A stretch of 64,000 nt of DNA from Butyrivibrio sp. INlla18 (GTDB taxonomy: Bacteria; Bacillota; Clostridia; Lachnospirales; Lachnospiraceae): assembly GCF_900103635.1 (NCBI RefSeq), contig NZ_FMXK01000009.1:1-64000 (forward strand), written 5' to 3'. Shown one piece after another: positions 33,144 through 42,800 of the stretch. The notes under the pieces are model-generated. The model did no database searches, was not told the origin of the DNA, and saw only the letters and a program-made list of their open reading frames with translations. Position numbers and translations under genes: made by a program. Each line of letters starts with the position of its first letter. Within the stretch, counting starts at the first letter, position 1.

Positions 33144-35234
33144 ATGAAAATCACAGATTTACTAAAAAAAGAAGGCATAAGCCTTAACTGCAACGCAAAT
33201 GATCAGATTTCAGCTATTGATGCTCTCGTAGAGCTTCACTCAAAGGTAGGCAATCTTTCAGACGCAGCAGAATACAAAAAAGCTATCCTTGAACGTGAAA
33301 GTAAGGGCTCAACAGCTATCGGAATGGGAATTGCAGTTCCTCATGCCAAGTCAGCATCAGTTGCTAAGGCTGGTCTTACTGCTATCACTATTCCAGGTGG
33401 TATTGATTACAAGTCACTTGATGGCAACCCAAGTAATCTTTTCTTCATGATTGCAGCTCCTGATACAGCAGCTGACACACATCTTGAAGTTTTATCCAAG
33501 CTCATGACTCTTCTTATGGATTCTACTTTTGCTAAGAAGCTTGTAGAAGCTAAGACAGCAGATGAATTCCTTAAGATCATCGATGATAAGGAAGCAGAAA
33601 AAGATAAAGAAAACGCAACAAAGAATGCTGCTTCTGCTCCAGCAAAAGCAAATACTGCTAAAAAGCTTGTTGGCGTAACAGCTTGTCCTACAGGTATCGC
33701 TCATACATTTATGGCAGCTGAAGCTCTTGAACTTAAGGCAAAAGAGCTCGGCATCGATATCAAGGTCGAAAAAGACGGATCAGGCGGAGCAAAGGATGTT
33801 CTTACAGCTTCTGAGATTGCTGATGCTGATGCTGTTATCGTAGCTTGCGACAAGAACATCGACATGAGCAGATTTGATGGTAAGCCAGTTATCATCACAT
33901 CTACCAAAGAAGCTATCCACACTCCTGAAAAGCTCCTTGAGAGAGCTTCAGCAGGAAATGTTACAGTATATCATCACACAGGAACTGTTACAAAGAAATA
34001 TGAATCATCAGGAAATGAGAGCCTTGGCAGAAAGTTCTACAAACACCTTATGAACGGTGTATCACATATGCTTCCATTCGTTATCGGTGGCGGTATCATG
34101 ATTGCTCTTGCATTCCTTATTGATACTATCTGCGGATACGGTGCAGACGGTGGGTATGACTTTGGTAACATGCTTCCACTTTCATCCTTCTTTAAGTATG
34201 TGGGAGGACTTGCAATGGGACTTATGGTTCCAGTTCTTGCAGGATATATCGCTGAGTCAATAGCTGACAGACCTGGCCTTGCAGTAGGTTTTACAGGTGG
34301 TCTCCTTGCTTCTAGCGGTAATGCAGCCCTTTTTGTAAATGACAAGCCTGCATTCACATGGGTTCCAAGATTCTTGGGCGAAGGCGCTCCTCTTGATGGC
34401 TTTAACAATTTCATCGGAACATTTGCATTCACCAATGGTGGTGCTACTGTTTCTGGATTCCTTGGTGGTATCGCAGCTGGTTTCCTTGCAGGTGCAATTG
34501 TCCTTTTCCTCAAGAAGATCACAGCCGGTTTCCCTAAGAGCTTAGAAGGAATCAAGCCTACACTCATCTATCCATTATGTGGTGTATTTATCATGGGCGT
34601 AGCAATGTGCTTCATCCTTAACCCAGTCATCGGACTTATCAACACAGGTCTTTCGATCATGCTTACAGCACTTAGTAACGCTGGCCTTCTTGCACTCCTT
34701 GGACTTATCCTTGGTGCTATGATGGCTATCGATATGGGTGGCCCAATCAACAAGGCTGCTTACGTATTTGGTACTGGTATGCTTGATACAGCTGCTGTCC
34801 TTGTTGCTCAGGGCGCACAGATTACAGATCCAGAAGTACAGGCTTGCTACATTGCAATGGCAGCTATCATGGTAGGTGGTATGGTTCCTCCAGTAGGTAT
34901 CGCTATCGCTTGTAAGGTATTCCCTAATAAGTTTACTGAGTCAGAGCGTGCTTCATGGCTTTCCAACATCGTAATGGGAAGCTCATTCATCACAGAAGGT
35001 GCTATTCCATTTGCTGCTGCAGATCCTCTCCATGTAATTCCTTGTACCCTCGTTGGTTCAGGTGTTGCTGGTCTTCTCTCAGCACTCTTTAGTTGCACAC
35101 TTATGGCTCCTCACGGTGGAATCTTCGTATTCGCTACAGTAGGTCATCCACTTCTTTACATCGTGGCTTGGCTTGTTGGTTCCATCATTACAGCAGTTAT
35201 GCTCGGCTTCATCAAAAAGCCTGCAAATAAATAA
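33144..35234 (+). CDS. fruA: PTS fructose transporter subunit IIABC
   Basis: The 696-aa membrane protein carries IIA (about 1-150) with the phospho-His in GIAVPHAKS, IIB (about 170-275) with the phospho-Cys in TACPTGIAHTFMAAEAL, and IIC (about 305-690) with roughly nine to ten membrane segments. An alanine/lysine-rich linker joins IIA to IIB. It imports fructose as fructose 1-phosphate for FruK. AAAGGAGG precedes the ATG. Confidence 0.96.
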   Translation: MKITDLLKKEGISLNCNANDQISAIDALVELHSKVGNLSDAAEYKKAILERESKGSTAIGMGIAVPHAKSASVAKAGLTAITIPGGIDYKSLDGNPSNLFFMIAAPDTAADTHLEVLSKLMTLLMDSTFAKKLVEAKTADEFLKIIDDKEAEKDKENATKNAASAPAKANTAKKLVGVTACPTGIAHTFMAAEALELKAKELGIDIKVEKDGSGGAKDVLTASEIADADAVIVACDKNIDMSRFDGKPVIITSTKEAIHTPEKLLERASAGNVTVYHHTGTVTKKYESSGNESLGRKFYKHLMNGVSHMLPFVIGGGIMIALAFLIDTICGYGADGGYDFGNMLPLSSFFKYVGGLAMGLMVPVLAGYIAESIADRPGLAVGFTGGLLASSGNAALFVNDKPAFTWVPRFLGEGAPLDGFNNFIGTFAFTNGGATVSGFLGGIAAGFLAGAIVLFLKKITAGFPKSLEGIKPTLIYPLCGVFIMGVAMCFILNPVIGLINTGLSIMLTALSNAGLLALLGLILGAMMAIDMGGPINKAAYVFGTGMLDTAAVLVAQGAQITDPEVQACYIAMAAIMVGGMVPPVGIAIACKVFPNKFTESERASWLSNIVMGSSFITEGAIPFAAADPLHVIPCTLVGSGVAGLLSALFSCTLMAPHGGIFVFATVGHPLLYIVAWLVGSIITAVMLGFIKKPANK

Positions 35235-35247
35235 TTAACATAATCTC

Positions 35248-35271
35248 CCCGAGGGACAAATATCCCTCGGG
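35248..35271. other. hairpin between fruA and ptsH
   Basis: CCCGAGGGA and TCCCTCGGG form a 9-bp GC-rich stem with a CAAATA loop. No U-run follows, so it is more likely a partial stop or an mRNA end-stabiliser than a full terminator, allowing ptsHI to be expressed at a different level from fruRKA. Confidence 0.7.
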
Positions 35272-35298
35272 AATTCCAAAAAGAAAGAGGTATTAAAA

Positions 35299-35562
35299 AT
35301 GGTTTCACAGGTAGTTAAAGTAACAAACGAACAGGGAATGCACATGCGCCCAGCTAGTCTTTTTTCACAGACAGTAACTCCATTCACAAGTGATGTTAAG
35401 ATCGTATTCAACGGAACATCTTTTGACGCAAAGAGCGTTATGATGCTCATGAGTGCTTGCATCAAGTGTGGTGCTGAGATTGAGATCCAGTGTGATGGAC
35501 CAGATGAGCAGGAAGCTCTTAAAAAGGCTGTTGAGCTTGTTGAAAGTGGACTTGGTGACTAA
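35299..35562 (+). CDS. ptsH: phosphocarrier protein HPr
   Basis: The 87-aa protein passes phosphate from enzyme I to the sugar-specific IIA. The active-site His is in GMHMRPASLF; the residue after the His is Met where Ala is usual (HARPA). The regulatory serine region reads AKSVMMLMSA, so Ser46 for HPr kinase is kept. AAAGAGG precedes the ATG. It is followed directly by ptsI. Confidence 0.95.
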   Translation: MVSQVVKVTNEQGMHMRPASLFSQTVTPFTSDVKIVFNGTSFDAKSVMMLMSACIKCGAEIEIQCDGPDEQEALKKAVELVESGLGD

Positions 35563-35574
35563 TTGGAGGTACAC

Positions 35575-37281
35575 ATGTTTAAAGGCATTGCAGCTTCTCG
35601 CGGAATCGGTATCGGAAGTGTCTGCGTGATCAAAGAACACGATCTATCTTACGAGGCCAAAAAAATAGAAGATACCGCCGCTGAAAAAGATCGCTTTAAT
35701 AATGCAATTGAAAAGTTCAAAAAAGAAACTTCAGAGATGGCTGAAGATATCAGAAAGAGAATTGGTCCCAAGGAAGCTGAAATCCTTGAGGGCCACCTTG
35801 TTATGATATCTGATCCTACAATGTCTGGTGAGATGAGCAAGATGATAGATGCTGGTCAGTGCGCAGAATCAGCTGTTGAAGCTGTATGCGACATGTTTAT
35901 CGGCATGTTCTCCAAGATGGATGATGACATGATGCGCCAGAGAGCTTCAGATATCAGCGATGTCAAGGTTAGCATCTTAAAGATTCTCCTTGGAATCGAA
36001 GATGTTGATATCAGCAAGGTTGCACCTGGTACTATCCTTGTAGCTAGAGATCTCACTCCTTCTATGACATCTCAGATCAACAAAGAAAACGTAGTTGGAA
36101 TTATCACAGAGGTTGGAGGCAAGACTTCACACTCTGCTATCTTGGCAAGAGCACTTGAGATTCCTGCTGTTTTATCTGTTCCAGATGCAACTGAGATCGT
36201 CAAAGATAAAGAAACAGCTATCGTTGATGGTACAGAAGGAATCGTATTTGTTAATCCAGATGGTGATGTTCTTTCTCAGTACATTAGAAAGCGCGAAGAA
36301 TTTATCCGCAAACAGTCTGAGCTAAAAGGATTCTATGGTCAGGAAACAAAGACCAAGGACGGCAAGAGTCTTGAACTCTTCTGCAACATTGGTACTCCAA
36401 AGGATGCCAAGAAAGCCATTGAATGTGATGGCGAAGGTATTGGTCTTTTCCGTTCAGAATTTCTTTTCATGGATAATAATCATCTTCCTACTGAAGATGA
36501 ACAGTTTGCAGCTTACAAAGAAGTAGCTGAGACAATGGGCGGTAAGGCTGTCATCATCAGAACACTCGATATCGGCGGTGACAAGGATATTCCTTATCTC
36601 AACATGAAAAAGGAAGAAAACCCATTCCTTGGATACAGAGCTGTCAGATATTGCCTTGGTAACAAGGACAGTTATATGATCCAGCTCCGTGCTATTGTTA
36701 GAGCAAGCGCTTTTGGTAAGATCAAGATCATGATTCCTCTTGTAACCTGCGTAGATGAGCTTAGAGCAGTCAAAGAGCTTGTTGAAGAGATCAAAAAAGA
36801 TTTCGATGCTAATAATATCGCCTATGACAAGGACATCGAAGTTGGATGTATGATAGAGACTCCTGCAGCATCTCTTATCGCTGATATTTTGGCGAAAGAG
36901 GCTGATTTCTTCTCTATTGGTACAAATGACCTCACCCAGTATACAATGAGCGTAGATAGAGGAAATTCTGATGTTGCTTACTTATATTCTACTTTCCAGC
37001 CTTCAGTTCTTAGATCTATCAAGAATATCATTGAATGTGGTAATAAGGCAGGAATACCTGTAGGAATGTGCGGAGAGGCAGCTGCGGATCCACTTATGAT
37101 CCCACTTCTCATCTCCTTTGGTCTTACAGAATTTAGCGTTAACCCAGTTCTTGTTCTTACAGCAAGATGTATCATCTCAAAGTGGAGTCAAGAAGAAGCT
37201 GATGAGCTTACAAATAAGATCATGGCTCTTGATAACGAAAAGGACATCGTAAAGGCTTTAAAAGAAGCTTCAAAGGACTGA
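35575..37281 (+). CDS. ptsI: PTS enzyme I (phosphoenolpyruvate-protein phosphotransferase)
   Basis: The 568-aa cytoplasmic enzyme starts PTS phosphotransfer from PEP to HPr. It is read from the ATG giving MFKGIAASRGIGIG, with TTGGAGG five bases before it; a TTG four codons upstream lies in that ribosome site. The phospho-His is in GGKTSHSAILAR, PEP-binding motifs include LFRSEFLFM, IRTLDIGGDKDIPY, FSIGTNDLTQYTM and the Cys-containing GMCGEAAADP. It starts 12 bases after ptsH ends. Confidence 0.97.
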   Translation: MFKGIAASRGIGIGSVCVIKEHDLSYEAKKIEDTAAEKDRFNNAIEKFKKETSEMAEDIRKRIGPKEAEILEGHLVMISDPTMSGEMSKMIDAGQCAESAVEAVCDMFIGMFSKMDDDMMRQRASDISDVKVSILKILLGIEDVDISKVAPGTILVARDLTPSMTSQINKENVVGIITEVGGKTSHSAILARALEIPAVLSVPDATEIVKDKETAIVDGTEGIVFVNPDGDVLSQYIRKREEFIRKQSELKGFYGQETKTKDGKSLELFCNIGTPKDAKKAIECDGEGIGLFRSEFLFMDNNHLPTEDEQFAAYKEVAETMGGKAVIIRTLDIGGDKDIPYLNMKKEENPFLGYRAVRYCLGNKDSYMIQLRAIVRASAFGKIKIMIPLVTCVDELRAVKELVEEIKKDFDANNIAYDKDIEVGCMIETPAASLIADILAKEADFFSIGTNDLTQYTMSVDRGNSDVAYLYSTFQPSVLRSIKNIIECGNKAGIPVGMCGEAAADPLMIPLLISFGLTEFSVNPVLVLTARCIISKWSQEEADELTNKIMALDNEKDIVKALKEASKD

Positions 37282-37300
37282 TAAATAAAGATATTAAAAT

Positions 37301-37327
37301 ACCCCGGTATGATGATCATACCGGGGT
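37301..37327. terminator. terminator after ptsI
   Basis: ACCCCGGTAT and ATACCGGGGT form a 10-bp GC-rich stem with a GATGATC loop, extendable by the palindromic GAT/ATC. A moderately T-rich CATTTGTTGT follows on the plus strand. It may also serve the convergent 52-aa gene. Confidence 0.75.
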
Positions 37328-37345
37328 CATTTGTTGTATGTGAAA

Positions 37346-37504
37346 TTAGTGCATATTCTGAAGTAATTCTATTGCTGTCTTGGGACGTTCCTGAGCTGTG
37401 TAGCCGTAGCTATTATATTTATCAAGAAGTCTTGCACGCATTTCTTCAGGATGATTATATAATTGATCCATTATCCTATCAAAGGCTTGTTTCCACTCGC
37501 CCAT
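37346..37504 (-). CDS. 52-aa soluble hypothetical protein, missed by length cut-offs
   Basis: A complete frame starts MGEWKQAFDRIMDQL and ends RPKTAIELLQNMH. GGAGGT lies eight bases before the ATG, an ideal ribosome site. The protein is helical, with YNHPEEMRARLLDKYNSYGYTA in the middle and no signal or membrane segment. The otherwise unexplained 374-base gap between ptsI and the next gene is largely accounted for by it. I do not recognise a family. Coding is supported by the ribosome site, amphipathic pattern and ordinary codon use. Confidence 0.72.
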   Translation of the reverse strand: MGEWKQAFDRIMDQLYNHPEEMRARLLDKYNSYGYTAQERPKTAIELLQNMH

Positions 37505-37655
37505 ATGGCCTACCTCCATACTAACTCAACTACAGTAGCGGGATTAATCTTATCGTTTATTCCCTATTATTTCAACAACAAATTGCACAAAAAACTGTGA
37601 AAAAACTGTGTCTTTGAAAGTAAAAATCAAACCTTTAAAGGTATTTTGAATCAAA

Positions 37656-38567
37656 TTACTGGATCTTTTTTGCAGTAGCTCTGATAACACCAAATACGCC
37701 TACAGCAGTGAAAATATAAAGAAGAACCAGTGATCCGATGAACTGTCCTGTAGCATCACTATATTTGATAACCTCTGGTGTATAAAGGAAAGCTTCAAAG
37801 AATGAAATGTGTTCATCTGAATATACCTTGAACACTTCTATAGCCCACTCAATTCTCTCTGCAACATATACCATAAGTATCATGATAATAGATGAAATAA
37901 TAAGTCCCTTGTTGCTCATATTCTTGGCAAGAAGCTCATATCCCTTAAGTGTTGTAAATCCCATTACAAGTCCGCCTGCAACAGCAACGTAGCCAAGCTG
38001 ACCGATGAGAACAATAACAAGAACACCAAGAAGTGAACCAAGAAGTGCACCTACAATACCAAGTCCAACATTCTCGTTTGCCTTGCGTTGCTCGATCTGA
38101 GCGTTAACAGTTGTTGTAGCTGCCTGAAGACAGTCAGGACATGTCTGGTAGATCTTGCCTCCGATATTATAAGGCGCGATATCCTGTCTTGCTACTCCGC
38201 AGTACTCACAAACATCTTCGTAACCATACTGCTTGAGCTTCTCTGTAACTGAGTTGATAGCATCTACGATATTCTTGGTCAAAGCGTTCTTCATAGCGCC
38301 CTTAACTGACACTACAAGTCTATTTCCTTCCATTACAGCATTCTTAACTGCATCTGAGCCATCTGTAAGCTCTTTTAACACTTCTGCTGTAGGAAGCATT
38401 CCGTTAGCACGAACTGAAAAGCTAAGCTGATATGTAATAGTGTTGATAGCAAGTGTAACGTGATAACCGTTTGCTACTCCTGTAAGTGATTCAGCCTCTT
38501 CACTATAAAATAACCCTGTTACCTGTGAAAGCTCCTGGAAATAAGCTATTGTATTAGCATCCATCAT
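37656..38567 (-). CDS. zinc-ribbon membrane protein of unknown function
   Basis: The 303-aa protein has a cytoplasmic N-terminal domain (about 1-115) without known motif and a zinc-ribbon pair CEYCG and CPDC (about 120-143). About four membrane segments follow (GIVGALLGSLLGVLVIVLIG, YVAVAGGLVMGF, IISSIIMILMVYVA, LVLLYIFTAVGVFGVI). GGAGAAA precedes the ATG. It is flanked by a terminator on one side and the 52-aa gene on the other, and appears monocistronic. No function can be assigned. Confidence 0.8.
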   Translation of the reverse strand: MMDANTIAYFQELSQVTGLFYSEEAESLTGVANGYHVTLAINTITYQLSFSVRANGMLPTAEVLKELTDGSDAVKNAVMEGNRLVVSVKGAMKNALTKNIVDAINSVTEKLKQYGYEDVCEYCGVARQDIAPYNIGGKIYQTCPDCLQAATTTVNAQIEQRKANENVGLGIVGALLGSLLGVLVIVLIGQLGYVAVAGGLVMGFTTLKGYELLAKNMSNKGLIISSIIMILMVYVAERIEWAIEVFKVYSDEHISFFEAFLYTPEVIKYSDATGQFIGSLVLLYIFTAVGVFGVIRATAKKIQ

Positions 38568-38674
38568 AATAAATCTTTCTCCTTTTTACTTCTCTTTTGA
38601 AAAAACTCCTATGGAAGAATATCGTAATACTGTTTTATAGTCAATACTGTTTTCTTACAAAAAAACGCAAAAAA

Positions 38675-38703
38675 AGGTTCGGTAATTTTCCATTACCGAA
38701 CCT
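38675..38703 (-). terminator. terminator of gdhA
   Basis: AGGTTCGGTAAT and ATTACCGAACCT form a 12-bp stem with a 5-base loop, followed on the minus strand by a run of T. It lies about 20 bases after the gdhA stop. Confidence 0.9.
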
Positions 38704-38723
38704 TAGATATTATAGCCTATGTA

Positions 38724-40061
<1,338 letters not shown>

Positions 40062-40089
40062 TCATTCTCCTTCCTGTGCATAGCACATA

Positions 40090-40107
40090 GCAAATATATA
40101 TATTTGC
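40090..40107. promoter_or_regulatory. 18-bp perfect palindrome upstream of gdhA
   Basis: GCAAATATATATATTTGC reads the same on both strands and lies 32 bases before the gdhA ATG. Its centre is AT-rich and the ends are GC-capped, like a dimeric repressor site. It could also form a weak RNA stem. No regulator in this window is tied to it. Confidence 0.55.
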
Positions 40108-40135
40108 ATAATAAACATCTTGATATACAAAAAGA

Positions 40136-40161
40136 GCGTAGAAAACCAAAGGTCTCCACGC
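40136..40161 (-). terminator. terminator of the cell-wall hydrolase gene cluster
   Basis: On the minus strand GCGTGGAGACC pairs with GGTTTTCTACGC (with G-U pairs and one bulge), followed by TCTTTTTG. It lies about 90 bases after the hydrolase stop and upstream of gdhA. Confidence 0.7.
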
Positions 40162-40249
40162 CCCATTGCGCAAACACTGTCTGAAAAGCATTATACACTT
40201 TACTATTTTAAAGCGCAAGAGTATTTTTTGATAATTACTATTTTATGTA

Positions 40250-41668
40250 TCAATCAGAGTTTTCTTCTGAATCATCGTGATTTTCTTCATTATCACCATT
40301 ATCAGTGTTTTCTTCCTGATTCTCCTCTGCAGGTGGAGCCTCTTCTGTCTGATTGTTGTCAGTATTCTCTTCAGGTGCAGGCTGCTGCTCCTGTGGAGCT
40401 TCCTCCTTTGGCTTGGTAACCCATCTATAGAAGAACGCATGATGACCTATCATGTAATACTCACTGATTCCATAGTAATCTGCCCAGTACTGAGTCATAA
40501 AGAACAGATAATCACCAACTCTGGCTCCATCCAAAACTTCCTGTGCTGCCCTTATACAAGTTGAATTAGGACCATTAGAAATAATAAGTTCAACCTTACC
40601 TGAACGATAAGAAGCAAACTGCATATTCTGAGTAATAACGCCAATAATGGTATTAGGGAAAGCTGAACTCTTAACTCTGTTCATGATAACAGATCCAACA
40701 CCGAGCTTACCTGTATATGACTCTCCATCAGCTTCTGCCTGTATAGTTGCAGCAAGCCATGTAAGCTCATCTGCAGATGCTGAATATGATCCAGAAGTAT
40801 CTTCCTTGGTAAGTGCAAGTCTCTCTGCAATCTGCTGAGCGAGAGCTGCGTTTGCTGCAGCTGTCTGAGATTCCAATGATTTCATCTTGGCATCTAACTG
40901 CTGTAGCTGCTGATCATAGTTTGCAAGTTTATTCTTTTCAGAAGAAAGATTACTATTGGTAGTATTAAGCTGTCCCTTGACCTGATCAGTAAGGCCTGCA
41001 AGTTCATCATGCTTTTCATCGAGCTCTTCCTGATACTTATCAAGTTCTGCTTCTTTTTCTTCTACAACTGCCTTCTTGGACTCGATCTCCTTTTGAAGAG
41101 CCTGATACTCCCCAATCTTTTTTTGATCATAATCGACAACAGCATTCAAATATTCAAATACGGTTAGGAATTCCTGAATAGATCCCGATTCCAAGAGAAT
41201 GCGGATAAGCCCTTGGGTTCCGCCTTTTTCATAGGTAGTCTGAATACGCTTTTTTAAAGCTTCGTACCTTTCCTTCTCTTGCTTTTGGGCTTCCTGAAGC
41301 TCGGAATTGAGCTTGACAATCTCTGATGAGACTTCAGCCATAGCAGCTTCTGCTTCTGAAATCTCACCATTGAGTGTATTTAACTTACTATTGTATCCAT
41401 TGATAGTAGTCTGAAGAGCATTACTCTGACTTTGAAGATTAGAAACATTGCTCTGAGTCTGCGCCTTCTCACCTTCCAAGTTCTTTATTGCTTCCTGAGT
41501 TTCTTTGGTCTGTTTCTCAAGATTTGAAATGGTCTGCTGAGTTTCTTCTTCCTTTTGCCTCATGTTAGCAATGGTCTCATCAAGTTCGTCAGCGTAGCTG
41601 TCAAAAGAAAAAATATTCACAAATAAAAGAGAGAATAATAAAATCCCCGCGATTACTTTTCTTCGCAT
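40250..41668 (-). CDS. secreted coiled-coil cell-wall hydrolase (SleB/CwlJ-type domain)
   Basis: The 472-aa protein has a signal peptide (about 1-27, cut near SYA), a long coiled coil (about 28-255) like PcsB/CwlO regulators, then a Hydrolase_2 domain (about 295-415). That domain has DELTWLAATIQAEADGE with the key Glu, VGSVIMNRV, FASYRSG and GHHAFFYRW. The last 50 residues are a very acidic Glu/Asn/Asp tail. The domain is known from SleB/CwlJ cortex-lytic enzymes but is widespread in non-spore roles. It probably remodels peptidoglycan during growth or division. Its start overlaps the upstream oxidoreductase by 16 bases. Confidence 0.88.
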   Translation of the reverse strand: MRRKVIAGILLFSLLFVNIFSFDSYADELDETIANMRQKEEETQQTISNLEKQTKETQEAIKNLEGEKAQTQSNVSNLQSQSNALQTTINGYNSKLNTLNGEISEAEAAMAEVSSEIVKLNSELQEAQKQEKERYEALKKRIQTTYEKGGTQGLIRILLESGSIQEFLTVFEYLNAVVDYDQKKIGEYQALQKEIESKKAVVEEKEAELDKYQEELDEKHDELAGLTDQVKGQLNTTNSNLSSEKNKLANYDQQLQQLDAKMKSLESQTAAANAALAQQIAERLALTKEDTSGSYSASADELTWLAATIQAEADGESYTGKLGVGSVIMNRVKSSAFPNTIIGVITQNMQFASYRSGKVELIISNGPNSTCIRAAQEVLDGARVGDYLFFMTQYWADYYGISEYYMIGHHAFFYRWVTKPKEEAPQEQQPAPEENTDNNQTEEAPPAEENQEENTDNGDNEENHDDSEENSD

Positions 41669-42774
41669 ATTTCAGTAGTCTCTGTTCCTTCCGGTGTATC
41701 ACTGGTATCTGTTTCTTCCTGAATAGGCGCCTCTGATGCTACAACCTCTTCCTGCATAGGAGCTTCAGGTATGGCAGATACTATCTCAAGATCATTTTCC
41801 CCTGGGAAAACTATATTATTGGTCTGTCTGATGAAATCCATCATATTGAGCATTTTAAGTGACTCAGAATGAGGCATTTCAGGACATTCGATCCATTTTT
41901 CAGCAATTGCTCTAACACAAGCCTCTACTTCGTACTCGTAACCAGTCTTCTGCTTTGGCCTCTTGTAATATGCAATCTTCTTGTGCTCGGAATCATATAC
42001 TGTGATTCCTTCGAAATTGTTGATATTATCTACTACAATGTAGCCTTTGCTACCGTAGATAACTCCGCTTCTATCACTAACGGATAACGCTGAAGCATTC
42101 AAAACAGCCATCTTGCCGTTTCTATATCTAAGTGTGATACTGTCGTGAAGATCCATTCCAAGGTCATTAAAAGAGCACATAGATACAATATCTGTTACAT
42201 CATTTCCAAATACCATGGATGCAAAGTTAAGAACATATACTCCAAGATCAAGTAATGCTCCACCACCAAGCTCTGGCTTGTTGATCCTGTCTTTGGCTGA
42301 AATATTGTAGCCCAGATTAGCTGTAAGCATTGTAGGCTCGCCGATGACGTTGCTAGCTAAAACCTCCATGAGCTTGTTTCTCATTGGCATATATCTGGTC
42401 CACATAGCTTCTGTAACCAAAAGATTTTGCTGCTCAGCATAATCAAATACTGCCTTAGCCTGCTTCTCATTGAGCATGAAGGCTTTCTCACACAGAACAT
42501 GCTTACCAGCAGAAAGAGCCAGCATAACATTCCTATAGTGCTCTGAATGAGGTGTTGCAACATATATAAGATCAATCTTAGGATCACCTACAAGCTCTTC
42601 ATATGAGCCGTAAGCTTTCTTGATTCCAAATTTTGAAGCAAATTTATCAGCACTTTCCTTGGTCCTGGATCCTACTGCATAGCAGGCAACTCCGCGTGTA
42701 TTCTTGAGAGTAAGAGCCATAACCTCAGCAATCTTACCAGTTCCCATAATTGCTACTCTGAATTTTCCAAACAT
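41653..42774 (-). CDS. Gfo/Idh/MocA family oxidoreductase with acidic tail
   Basis: The 373-aa protein has the Rossmann motif VAIMGTGKIAEVMA near the start, YVATPHSEHY, and CEKAFMLNEKQA carrying the EK of the family's EKP motif. The C-terminal barrel includes GGGALLDLGVYVLNF. After about residue 330 there is a Glu/Thr-rich tail with a repeated SEAPxQEE unit, not part of the enzyme fold. GGGAGG precedes the ATG. The family oxidises sugar or cyclitol derivatives; substrate unknown. It sits between an SH3 protein and a cell-wall hydrolase, hinting at a cell-surface sugar. Confidence 0.9.
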   Translation of the reverse strand: MFGKFRVAIMGTGKIAEVMALTLKNTRGVACYAVGSRTKESADKFASKFGIKKAYGSYEELVGDPKIDLIYVATPHSEHYRNVMLALSAGKHVLCEKAFMLNEKQAKAVFDYAEQQNLLVTEAMWTRYMPMRNKLMEVLASNVIGEPTMLTANLGYNISAKDRINKPELGGGALLDLGVYVLNFASMVFGNDVTDIVSMCSFNDLGMDLHDSITLRYRNGKMAVLNASALSVSDRSGVIYGSKGYIVVDNINNFEGITVYDSEHKKIAYYKRPKQKTGYEYEVEACVRAIAEKWIECPEMPHSESLKMLNMMDFIRQTNNIVFPGENDLEIVSAIPEAPMQEEVVASEAPIQEETDTSDTPEGTETTEICEEK

Positions 42775-42800
42775 GAAAGTTACCTCCCTATAAACTAATA

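Noticed and set aside
34037..34567. 176-aa proline-rich gene on the minus strand
   Set aside because: Antisense shadow of the fruA membrane domain; the proline-rich reading is the reverse of its glycine-rich segments.
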